The translations under genes and the position numbers were made by a program. Under the pieces are notes generated by a model. That model was not told the origin of the DNA. It searched no databases and saw nothing but the letters and a program-made list of their open reading frames with translations. Below, in pieces: positions 19,709 through 28,407 of a DNA stretch of 64,000 nucleotides (its first letter is position 1; each line of letters opens with the position of its first letter). The DNA is from Chloroflexota bacterium. GTDB lineage: Bacteria > Chloroflexota > Anaerolineae > Aggregatilineales > Ch27. The stretch is from positions 24,306 to 88,305 of the forward strand of contig JAIOAT010000010.1 of assembly GCA_019873685.1 (NCBI GenBank). The letters run 5' to 3'.

Positions 19709-21418
19709 ATGTACTTCGACGTATTCACCATCAACGCCCTGGTGGACGAACTGACTGACCGGATCGTTGGCGGGCGGGTGCAAAAGATCATCGACATGAG
19801 CGAGCGCGCGGTGGGCCTGGAGATCTACGCCAGCCATGAGCGCTACTACCTGATTCTGGATGCTACCCCTGCCCGGCCTCATGCGCTGCTCAGCGGCGAA
19901 AAGGTGCGTCGTGGTTTGCCACACCCCGCCCAGCTTGGCTTGCTGCTCCGGCGTTATGTTGAAGGCGGGTTCGTTGAAGCGATCAGCCAGCCAGCCTGGG
20001 AGCGCATGTTCACGCTGCACATTGACAGCCCGGAGGGCGTCAGCGAGGTGATCTTCGAGGGGATCGAGCGCCGGGCGAACATCCTGCTGGTGCAGGAAGG
20101 GGTGATCCTGGACTGTATCCGCCGGGTGGGGGCGGCAGAGAACCGGGTACGGGTGAGCCTGCCGGGGCGTGATTATGTACCGCCACCCAGGCAGACAGGC
20201 AGGATACAGCCCGATATGGTGACTCTGGGCGATCTGGAAGATTGCCTGGAAGCGGATCCGGGCGAGCCAGCCTGGCGGGCGCTGACCGGGCGGCTGCTGG
20301 GCGTCAGTCCACTGCTGGCGCGGGAGGTGATCTTCCGGGCGGCAGGCGAGCCAAACGCCAGGGCCGGCGATACCAGTGTGCGGGCGGTAGCCCAGGCGCT
20401 ACACGATGTCCTGACGCCCCTGTTGCAACGTGACTGGCAACCCGGTTGTCTTGTCGATCAGGCTGGTCGGGTGGTTGCTTATGCGCCCGGCCCGCTGACT
20501 TACCGGGATAGCTGGCAGCCGGCGGCGTCAATGAGCGCGGCGCTGGCAGCCTATTATGGCGCCCCGGTCGGCGAGGAAGCCTATGAAGAAGCCAAGCGGC
20601 CGGTCCGCGAACAGCTGGAAGAGGCGATCGCGCGGGTCAGCCACAAGGCAGAGGCGATGCGCCGGTCACTCAAAGACCAGAGTGAACTGGACGCCCTGCG
20701 TCAGGCGGGGGAACTGTTACTGGCCTACCAGTACACCATCCCGCCGGGGGCAACCACCTTTGCCGCCCAGTACGACCCCGATGGCCCGCCGATCACGATC
20801 ACGCTCGACCCGGCGCTTTCCGCCTTGGAGAACGCCAGGCAATACTTTGCCCGCTATGACAAAGCCAAACGCGCCCTGGCCGATGTCCCGGAGCGGCTGG
20901 CTGCCGCCGAGCAGGAGCTGGCTTTCCTGCGTCAGCTGGAGACCGACCTGGCGCTGGCGGCAAGCTGGCCGGAGATCGACGAAGTGCGCGACGCGCTGGA
21001 GCGTGACGGCTACTGGCGCGGGCCGCGCCAGGCGCGCCCGCAGGGCGGCAAGCCCGCGCCGCTGCGGGTGGAAACACCGGAGGGTTTCACGATCTGGGTG
21101 GGACGCAACGCCCGCCAGAACGAGCAGGTCACGTTTGGCAAGGGCGCTCCGGAAGACCTCTGGCTGCATGCGCGCGGCATTCCGGGCGCCCACGTGATCA
21201 TCCGCGCGGAGGGTCGGGCGGTACCGGATGCCGTGATCCGGCGGGCAGCGGAACTGGCCGCCTATTACAGCGCAGCGCGGGCGGAGGGGCGTGTTCTGGT
21301 GGATGTTACGCTGCGCAAGTATGTACGCAAGATCAAGGGCGGCAAGCCAGGTATGGTCACCTACCGCCATGAAACCGCCCGCGAGGTTACCCCTCGCGGG
21401 CTGGACGATGAGACCTGA
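19709..21418 (+). CDS. rqcH: NFACT family protein, RqcH/Rqc2 homologue
   Basis: N-terminal NFACT-N-like sequence, coiled-coil middle, C-terminal EDLWLHARGIPGAHVIIR...LVDVTLRKYVRKIKGGKPGMVTYRHE. Confidence 0.92.
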   Translation: MYFDVFTINALVDELTDRIVGGRVQKIIDMSERAVGLEIYASHERYYLILDATPARPHALLSGEKVRRGLPHPAQLGLLLRRYVEGGFVEAISQPAWERMFTLHIDSPEGVSEVIFEGIERRANILLVQEGVILDCIRRVGAAENRVRVSLPGRDYVPPPRQTGRIQPDMVTLGDLEDCLEADPGEPAWRALTGRLLGVSPLLAREVIFRAAGEPNARAGDTSVRAVAQALHDVLTPLLQRDWQPGCLVDQAGRVVAYAPGPLTYRDSWQPAASMSAALAAYYGAPVGEEAYEEAKRPVREQLEEAIARVSHKAEAMRRSLKDQSELDALRQAGELLLAYQYTIPPGATTFAAQYDPDGPPITITLDPALSALENARQYFARYDKAKRALADVPERLAAAEQELAFLRQLETDLALAASWPEIDEVRDALERDGYWRGPRQARPQGGKPAPLRVETPEGFTIWVGRNARQNEQVTFGKGAPEDLWLHARGIPGAHVIIRAEGRAVPDAVIRRAAELAAYYSAARAEGRVLVDVTLRKYVRKIKGGKPGMVTYRHETAREVTPRGLDDET

Positions 21419-21441
21419 ATGCGCCGCTGGTCGTCCCTGGC

Positions 21442-22251
21442 TCAGTCCGGGATGGTGTATTTTTCGAGGTCGGGTGGCGGCTCAGGATAGGCCAGGTCCA
21501 GCTTCTCCATCGTCTCGATCAGGATGCGGGAGACGACCAGGTTACGGTACCACTTGCGGTCGGCGGGGATGACGTACCAGGGGGCGTAGTCCTGATTGCA
21601 GCGGGTCAGGGCGTCTTCGAAGGCGGCCATATACTCATCCCAGCGCGTGCGTTCTTCAAGGTCGCCGGGGGAGAACTTCCAGTGCTTTTCCGGGGTGCGC
21701 TGCCGTTCCAGCAGGCGCTCTTTCTGTTCCGCTTTGCTGATGTGCAGGTAGAACTTGACAATGGTCACGCCACTGTCGGCCAGCAGACGCTCGAAAGCGT
21801 TGATATGATCGTAGCGCTTCTGCCATACCTCTTCCGGCGCCAGCTTCCGGACCCGCACCACCAGCACATCCTCGTAGTGAGAGCGGTTGAAGATGCCGAT
21901 CATGCCCCGGCGCGGCACCGCTGCATGGACGCGCCACAGAAAATCGTGGGCCAGCTCTTCTTCCGTGGGGGCTTTGAATGAGGCGACGCGCACGCCCTGA
22001 GGGTTGAACGCGCCCATGACATGCTCGATCACGCCATCCTTGCCGCCGGTGTCCATCGCCTGCAGCACGATCAAGAGGGCGTGTTTGCCCTGCGCATAAA
22101 GCATTTCCTGCAGGCTGTGCAAACGCTCCAGGTTGTCCTGAAGTTCCTGGGCGGCGTCTTTCTTGTTCCCAAAGGTGCCGGTGTAAGCGGGATCGAAGTC
22201 CTTCAGGCGGAAGCGTTTGCCCGGCGGTAGGGTCAGCGGCTGCTCTTTCAT
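21442..22251 (-). CDS. Polyphosphate kinase 2 family protein
   Basis: LIVLQAMDTGGKDGVIEHVMGAFNPQGVRVASFKAPTEEEL, FNRSHYEDVLVVRV. Confidence 0.95.
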   Translation of the reverse strand: MKEQPLTLPPGKRFRLKDFDPAYTGTFGNKKDAAQELQDNLERLHSLQEMLYAQGKHALLIVLQAMDTGGKDGVIEHVMGAFNPQGVRVASFKAPTEEELAHDFLWRVHAAVPRRGMIGIFNRSHYEDVLVVRVRKLAPEEVWQKRYDHINAFERLLADSGVTIVKFYLHISKAEQKERLLERQRTPEKHWKFSPGDLEERTRWDEYMAAFEDALTRCNQDYAPWYVIPADRKWYRNLVVSRILIETMEKLDLAYPEPPPDLEKYTIPD

Positions 22252-22329
22252 TCGTTCCTCCCGGTGGCAGGAGACGCCCTGACGGCGTCTGAGGACGCAC
22301 TAACAGCGTGCTTGCAGGCTTTCCCGCAG

Positions 22330-23247
22330 CTATTTGCCGCGCCTTTCCAGGCGGCGGCGACGGGCTTCTTCGGCGCGGCGCAGAATCTCGGCAACATCTT
22401 CCTGGGGTGGTGGAACGGCAGGCTGCACCGGGGGTGCTGCTGGCGCGGGCGAGGGGGCGGCGCTGGCCTGTGCGGCTCGGCGTCGAGCGATCTCCGCTGC
22501 CAGGGAGCCATCCTGTTCCATCTCCCAGTACACGGTGTTCCAGTACAGGAATTTGCCGGACCGTTCGGCGGCCTGGCGCACTTCGGGCGCAGGGTCAGCC
22601 AGGAAGGCGCAGGCCAGGTGGGGAAGGGCATCCGGATTGTTGAGGGTGAGTAGTTCCTGCGCGGCTGTCCTGCGGATGACGGTGTCCTCACCTTCGCGCA
22701 GCCGTCTGACCCAGCGGGAGATATCCGTGTTGGTGGGCTTGAGCGCCGGCGCGCGGCTGGAGCCAATGGCCGGGCGCGGTTCCAGGTTGGAGGAGGCGAC
22801 TTCTGCGCCAGCCTGCAGCATGGAGGTCATCAGCGTTGTGCCCATCCCGCCGACAACGGCCCCGGCCAGACCGGCAGCTACGGCCAGGTTGGTCTTTTTC
22901 TGGCTGGCGTCGCGCTGGCGGCGCAGCATTTCCAGGCGCAGGTTGTCATCCAGTCGCTTGAGCAGCTCGGCCTCGCCTTCCTGCTCCAGGCGCTCCAGAT
23001 CGTGGTATACGCCGAAGTGCTGGAAGATCGCCTCCAGCGTACTGAAGCCATTTTGCCGGGCAGCGTAGATCCGGCGGCCAGCCCAGAGCAACGTCTCCTT
23101 CAGGGTGGGATCGGTCTCCTGGCGATAGCGTTCGCGTAGCGGATCAATCGCCTGCGTTTCCTCCACCATACCGAGCACGCGGACGATATCAAGACGAACT
23201 GCTGGCTGTGGATTATTGAGGTTGGCGATAAGATTTTCGATGATCAT
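22330..23247 (-). CDS. HEAT-repeat-like protein with a glycine-rich hydrophobic segment
   Basis: NPQPAVRLDIVRVLGMVEETQAIDPL and RRTAAQELLTLNNPDALPHLACAFLADPAPEVR repeats; AGLAGAVVGGMGTTLM. Confidence 0.75.
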   Translation of the reverse strand: MIIENLIANLNNPQPAVRLDIVRVLGMVEETQAIDPLRERYRQETDPTLKETLLWAGRRIYAARQNGFSTLEAIFQHFGVYHDLERLEQEGEAELLKRLDDNLRLEMLRRQRDASQKKTNLAVAAGLAGAVVGGMGTTLMTSMLQAGAEVASSNLEPRPAIGSSRAPALKPTNTDISRWVRRLREGEDTVIRRTAAQELLTLNNPDALPHLACAFLADPAPEVRQAAERSGKFLYWNTVYWEMEQDGSLAAEIARRRAAQASAAPSPAPAAPPVQPAVPPPQEDVAEILRRAEEARRRRLERRGK

Positions 23248-23350
23248 CAGGGGAATCCTTGAAATAACAATTGATGCGATCGTGCGTATTGTAGCACAGA
23301 CCGGGAGCGGGCATGGCCGGGCGGATCAGCCAGCCAGGGAAGGGGGAGCG

Positions 23351-24544
23351 TTAGTTTTCGTCGGCGGCGCGGATGGCCGCTTCCAGTACGGCATCCGGGG
23401 CAATATCCCGCACGCAGGGATGTTCAGCCGGATCGGCGTCCGGCCAGTCCAGGATGCGGCAGGGGCGGCAGGCGATAGCCGTGGTCAGGACGATGTGACG
23501 GGTTGGGTCGCCCCAGGGGCCAAACTCCGCCGGGTCCGCCGGGCCATAGAGGTGAACCGTTGGCGCGCCGACGGCGGTGGCCAGGTGGAGTGGGCCGCTG
23601 TCCGGCCCCAGAACAACGCGCGCGCCCTCATAAAGCGCCGCAAGCTGGCCGACAGTGGTTTCCCCGGCCAGCACGATGGCCGGTGCGGCCATCTGATCGG
23701 TAATGCTGCGCACCAGCGGAATCTCGTGGTCGCTGCCGGTGAACAGAATCGGCGCACCCCAGCGCCGGGCAAGGTGATCCGCTACCAGCGCCCAGTGGGC
23801 TGGCGGCCACTGTTTAATGCGCGTGCCCGTGCCGGGGTGGATGATGACGCGGGGGGCAGTCGGCGGCAGCCCGGCCTCAGCCAGTTGCTGGCGCACGAAC
23901 TCCCGGTCTTCATCCCGGATGGGAAAGGTCAGGGCAGGGGGATTCTCGACGGTGACGCCGAGCGCCCGGATGAGCGCCAGGCCGCGCTCCACAGCGTGAT
24001 TGGCGCGAAAAGGGATAGCGTCGGTCAAGAATGGGGCGACCTCGGGCAGGGCGAACCCGATCCGGCGGGGAATGCGGGCCAGAAAAGCCAGCATGGCGCC
24101 CCACCAGTGATCAGGCCGGAAGACGATCGCACTGTCAGCCTGCAAGCGTCGCAAGTGACTGGCCCAGCGCCAGGCCAACAGGTACGGTTGGGCAGAGGGG
24201 CGGGCGGGGTGGCGGGCGAATCCCGGGAAGGGCAGTGTCAGGGTGAGATCGATCTCCGGGTAGGCGCTGATCACCCCTGCTGACCAGGGGCCGACCAGCG
24301 CGACCAGGCGGGCTTCCGGCAGGGCGGCGGCCAGGGCGCGGATGGCCGGGGTCGTCAGCAGGACGTCCCCCAGGTGATCAGGGCGAATGAGCAGGATCGT
24401 GCGCCCATCCCCGCGGATCGGAGGAAGCGGCAAACGCGCCAGCGCCATCAGCGCCATACCGCGCAATTGCTGGCGGCGGGTACGGGCATGCTGGCGGGTC
24501 GCCAACGCCCGATTGCGGAGGGCCAGTTCGGTGAGATCAGCCAA
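23351..24544 (-). CDS. Glycosyltransferase family 9 (heptosyltransferase-like)
   Basis: ILLIRPDHLGDVLLTTPAIRAL, VIIHPGTGTRIKQWPPAHWALVADHL, VVLGPDSGPLHLATAVGAPTVHLYGP. Confidence 0.93.
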   Translation of the reverse strand: MADLTELALRNRALATRQHARTRRQQLRGMALMALARLPLPPIRGDGRTILLIRPDHLGDVLLTTPAIRALAAALPEARLVALVGPWSAGVISAYPEIDLTLTLPFPGFARHPARPSAQPYLLAWRWASHLRRLQADSAIVFRPDHWWGAMLAFLARIPRRIGFALPEVAPFLTDAIPFRANHAVERGLALIRALGVTVENPPALTFPIRDEDREFVRQQLAEAGLPPTAPRVIIHPGTGTRIKQWPPAHWALVADHLARRWGAPILFTGSDHEIPLVRSITDQMAAPAIVLAGETTVGQLAALYEGARVVLGPDSGPLHLATAVGAPTVHLYGPADPAEFGPWGDPTRHIVLTTAIACRPCRILDWPDADPAEHPCVRDIAPDAVLEAAIRAADEN

Positions 24545-25754
24545 CGCCTAGTTCCCGGTATACGGCCCGCAGGCGGGGCAGCAGGACAGACCAATCATAG
24601 CGCGCCTGCACAAAGGCGCGGGCTTTTTCGCCCAGCAGGCTTGCCTGTTCCGAGTCGCGGTACAGCCGCACTACTGATCGTGCGAACTCCTTGGCGGTAT
24701 CGGCAATCATGACTTCCTGGCCGTCTTTGATGGCCAGGCCCTGGACGCCGATGGTGGTGCTGACGATCGGGCAGCCAGCAGCCATAGCCTCCAGCACCTT
24801 CAGGCGCGTACCGCTGCCCATGCGCAGAGGCACCACAAAGACGCTTGCCGCCTGCAGGTAAGGCAGTACCTCTGGCACCAGACCCGTAAGGGTGACTCCA
24901 CACTGGCCGCGCAGCACATTCAGACGCGGGTGCGGCGATTGACCGACGACATAGAAGTGGGCGTTGGGCAATTCCTGGCGGACCAGCGGCAGGACTTCCT
25001 GACCGAACCAGAGCGCGGCATCGATGTTGGGGCGGTAATCCATCTTGCCGGTGAAGACGAGCGCCGGCTTTTCTAGGTCAACCGGCTCGGCGGCTGGCTG
25101 GCTGTACAGGTGTGCTGAGATGCCATTGGGGACGACGGTGACCGGCGTCCCGGTCGCCAGAGCGCGTAGCAGACCGGCGTCTGTTTCAGAGACGGCGATG
25201 ATGTGGTCTACCCGCCGGCAGACGCTCTGCTCCAGGCGGCGCACCCGTTCTGCCTGGAGGCGCGAATAGAACGCGCCGGGCAGGTTGGTCAGGGCGCCTC
25301 GTTCGGTTTCATAGATGCGTTGCTGGAGGGCATATTCGGCGTTGTGGGCATCGTAGATCACCGGGGTTCCGGGTTGCACCTCCCGGATGACAGGCAGGTA
25401 GATGGCCATTTCCAGGTTCTCGATCTGGATCACATCAAACCGCGTCGCTGACAGCCACTGGCGGAGTTGCGCCGCGAATGCTGGCGAATGGAAGCGGCGG
25501 GCGATGTCGGCCTCGCTGGTCAGCAGCAGGGTGCGCAGCCGATCTGGGGCGGTGCGCACGGGGGTGGATACTGTGGCGATCGCTGCACAGAGGCGAGCCA
25601 GAGGAGTCCGATCCGGCTCGATGGCCTGTTTGCTGTGAAAAGACAGCAACCAGATTTCGTGATCCGCCAGCCCTTCGATGATCCCAAAATTGCGCATGGG
25701 CGCCCCGGCGTAGGGGGGATAAGGCAGTTCGGAAGTCAGGAACAGGATACGCAA
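24537..25754 (-). CDS. Glycosyltransferase family 4
   Basis: ILFLTSELPYPPYAGAPMRNFG, VVPNGI, VFTGKMDYRPNIDAALWF, RLKVLEAMAAGCPIVSTTIGVQGL. Confidence 0.93.
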   Translation of the reverse strand: MRILFLTSELPYPPYAGAPMRNFGIIEGLADHEIWLLSFHSKQAIEPDRTPLARLCAAIATVSTPVRTAPDRLRTLLLTSEADIARRFHSPAFAAQLRQWLSATRFDVIQIENLEMAIYLPVIREVQPGTPVIYDAHNAEYALQQRIYETERGALTNLPGAFYSRLQAERVRRLEQSVCRRVDHIIAVSETDAGLLRALATGTPVTVVPNGISAHLYSQPAAEPVDLEKPALVFTGKMDYRPNIDAALWFGQEVLPLVRQELPNAHFYVVGQSPHPRLNVLRGQCGVTLTGLVPEVLPYLQAASVFVVPLRMGSGTRLKVLEAMAAGCPIVSTTIGVQGLAIKDGQEVMIADTAKEFARSVVRLYRDSEQASLLGEKARAFVQARYDWSVLLPRLRAVYRELGVG

Positions 25755-25777
25755 GACAGACTCTCCTGCAAGGGCGT

Positions 25778-26890
25778 CTAGCTGGAAAGTAGTTGCTGAT
25801 ACACGTGATGGACAACCGCCGCGGTTTGCCGCCAGGTGAACATGACGGCGCGGGCCAGGCCCGCCTGCCGCAGGCGCGCGGCCAGGGCGCTGTCAGTCAG
25901 AACCTCCTGCAGTCGGCCCGCAATCTCCTCTGGCCGGTCAGGATCGATCAACAGACCGGCTTCGCCGACGATCTCCGGCGGTGCGCTGCGGTTAGTGACA
26001 ATGACCGGCGTACCGCAGGCCATCGCCTCCAGCGCCGGCAGGCCGAATCCTTCATAGAACGACGGCAGCACCAGCACGGCGGCGGCATTGTAGAGGGCAG
26101 GCAATAGCGGCTGGGGGATATCTTCTCGCCAGAGGACGTATGATTCAAGCCCCAGGCTGCTGACTTGCTCAAACAGCGATTCGTACAGCCAGCCGCGCCG
26201 CCCGGCGAGAACCAGCGGCGGCGAACCGGGCAGGCTTGCCCGCAGTTGATGGTAAGCCTGCAGCAAACCGGCCAGGTTCTTGCGTGGTTCGAAAGTACCC
26301 ACGAAAAGGATGAAGCCGCGCGGCAGGTTCAGCGTCCGGCAGGCGGCAGCGATCTCCTCTTCTGGCAGCGGGTGGAAAGAAGAGTCCACACCTTCCAGAT
26401 GCACGGTGATGCGCGATTCTGGCACACCCAGCCGTTCGATCAGGTCGTTCCGCGTGGCCTCTGAGCAGGCCAGGATGTGATCGGCCTGACGGACAGCGCG
26501 GGCGATCTGGCCGTTGTAGTAGCGGCGGCTATCGGCCGTCAGAAACTGCGGATAGTACAGGAAGTTCAGGTCATGGACGGTGATCACAAACCGCCGCGCG
26601 CCACAGAGCGGGGGAATGAAGTCAGGGCTGTGCAGCACATCCAGCCGCAGGCGGATGATCTCGGCGGCCAGCGCCCAGCGTTCCATACGGTGGTGGCTGG
26701 GCGTCCACAGGGAGACTCGGGTGAAGTTGGGGCCGGGCGCCAGGGTATGCGTGTCCTTGCGGCTATGCAGAATTTCGTAGTGCGTGGTGCTGTCCAGGAT
26801 GGCCAGTTGCTCGATCAGGTGGCGGGTATACGCCGCAATGCCACCCTGCCGGTAATAGAGGAGTCGCGCGTCGATGCCTATCGTGCTCAT
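25778..26890 (-). CDS. Glycosyltransferase family 4
   Basis: GIDARLLYYRQGGIAAYTRHLIEQL, LFVGTFEPRKNLAGLLQAY, PSFYEGFGLPALEAMACGTPVIVTNRSAPPEIVGEAG. Confidence 0.95.
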   Translation of the reverse strand: MSTIGIDARLLYYRQGGIAAYTRHLIEQLAILDSTTHYEILHSRKDTHTLAPGPNFTRVSLWTPSHHRMERWALAAEIIRLRLDVLHSPDFIPPLCGARRFVITVHDLNFLYYPQFLTADSRRYYNGQIARAVRQADHILACSEATRNDLIERLGVPESRITVHLEGVDSSFHPLPEEEIAAACRTLNLPRGFILFVGTFEPRKNLAGLLQAYHQLRASLPGSPPLVLAGRRGWLYESLFEQVSSLGLESYVLWREDIPQPLLPALYNAAAVLVLPSFYEGFGLPALEAMACGTPVIVTNRSAPPEIVGEAGLLIDPDRPEEIAGRLQEVLTDSALAARLRQAGLARAVMFTWRQTAAVVHHVYQQLLSS

Positions 26891-27093
26891 GGTCAGGAGT
26901 ATAACGCAAGAAGGAGCACAAACCAGCCTCCTGAGCGCAGGCTGTAATGCACCCCCCGGATCGGTTATAATGCGGCTGTAGCATGTACGGCGGCAGGACT
27001 ACCCTGGTGCAGAAGCGCAATAGCCGCCGCGAGTCCGCTGCCTGCCTGACAGGTCGGGTGCGCCATGAGGCGGGTGGTGGGAGGAAAGTCGAC

Positions 27094-28299
27094 ATGGACA
27101 TCAACCAGATTGCCAGGATGATCGAGTGGCTGGATGAAGAGCGCCGCCGCGACAAGGCGGTGATCGCCGCCCTCGAAGAACGCATTCAACAACAGCAGGA
27201 GACTATTGCTCAGCTTACCCGGCGCGTTGGCGGGGTGGAGAGCGATCAGGCATCGTTGCGCGGGGCGTTCTTGCCAGCGGGCAAAGACGCCGAGATCATG
27301 GCCCAGTTGCGGCTGGAGATGATGCAGCTGGTTGAACAGAACGAGGCCAAGCGTCTGGCTGCTGAGCGTGAAGCCGAACGACGGGCCGCACTTTCCCGCG
27401 AGAGTCTGATCCGTCCGGTGCGTGAACTTGGGGAGCGGCTGGATAAGCTGGAGCGCGCCCTGGATCAATTGCCCCCGATCCGGGCGGAGCAGGACCGCCT
27501 GGCGACAGCGATCCCGGCGCTTCAGCAGCGGCTGGATGACCTGAGCAAGAAGCTGGAGGAACCGGACCGTCGGCTGGCTTTCCTGGAGGAACAGCGGCGG
27601 GCCGATTCGCGCCGACTCTCCGAAGTGCAGGCCGAACTACCGGAGCAACAGAAGCAGATCGACGCGATCCGCCCCAAGCTGGAGCTGCTGGAAGATATGG
27701 CCCTCCGCAACGAAAAGCGCATCCTGGAGATTCAGAGCGCGGAGCGCGAACGCCGCGAGCAGATCCAGCAATTCATCGACCAGCAGACTCTGTTGCTGCA
27801 ACAGCGCGATCAGCAGATTGCCGCCTTTGAGAGCCGGATCGGCAACTATGACGAAGAGATGCAGGCGTACATGCAGCGCTTTGAGACCTGGTCGGAAGCC
27901 TACCGCAATATGAAGCGCATCATCGATGACTTTGAGCGAATTGCCGAGCGGCTGGATCGGCGGATCAACGAAGTGGCGGAGATGCAGCGGCTCTCTGAAG
28001 ATCGTTTCCGCCAGGAGTGGAACGCCTGGACGACGGACGATCAGAAGCGCTGGAAGCAGTTCACGCTGACCAACGACGAAGCCTGGCGCAGCCATGACAA
28101 GGAATTCGAGGCGTTTGTCGCCCGGCTGGGGGAGATCGCCAGCCAGATTCCACCGCTGCGCGAAAGCATCGAGCGACTGTGGGCGCTGGAACGGGCGCGC
28201 TTTGCCCTCTACCGCGAGAAGTACCAGGCCCTGCTGGATGAATTTGATGTGCGGGTCTCGCCGAAGACTCCCACCGACAACGGTGGCAACAAGTTTTAA
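27094..28299 (+). CDS. Long coiled-coil protein, function unknown
   Basis: 401 aa, heptad-like and Glu/Gln/Arg-rich nearly end to end; start MDINQIARMIEWLDEERRRDK. Confidence 0.8.
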   Translation: MDINQIARMIEWLDEERRRDKAVIAALEERIQQQQETIAQLTRRVGGVESDQASLRGAFLPAGKDAEIMAQLRLEMMQLVEQNEAKRLAAEREAERRAALSRESLIRPVRELGERLDKLERALDQLPPIRAEQDRLATAIPALQQRLDDLSKKLEEPDRRLAFLEEQRRADSRRLSEVQAELPEQQKQIDAIRPKLELLEDMALRNEKRILEIQSAERERREQIQQFIDQQTLLLQQRDQQIAAFESRIGNYDEEMQAYMQRFETWSEAYRNMKRIIDDFERIAERLDRRINEVAEMQRLSEDRFRQEWNAWTTDDQKRWKQFTLTNDEAWRSHDKEFEAFVARLGEIASQIPPLRESIERLWALERARFALYREKYQALLDEFDVRVSPKTPTDNGGNKF

Positions 28300-28340
28300 C
28301 ATGCCGCCCGGGGCGGGCCGCTATGCTGCCAGTTTGATCG

Positions 28341-28366
28341 GGGCGTTCCAGCGAACGCCCTTCTTT
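28341..28366 (+). terminator. Intrinsic terminator after the coiled-coil gene
   Basis: gggcgtt-ccagcg-aacgccc followed by ttcttt. Confidence 0.65.
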
Positions 28367-28407
28367 GTCAGGTGGGGATGGGCGCAATGTCCTCGCAGGA
28401 GTGAGCG

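Noticed and set aside
22272-22290. agacgcc-ctgac-ggcgtct hairpin as terminator of the HEAT-repeat gene
   Set aside because: Short 7-bp stem, no U tract; too weak to list as a feature.
26966-26971. TATAAT upstream of the coiled-coil gene as a promoter
   Set aside because: No convincing -35 at 16-18 nt.
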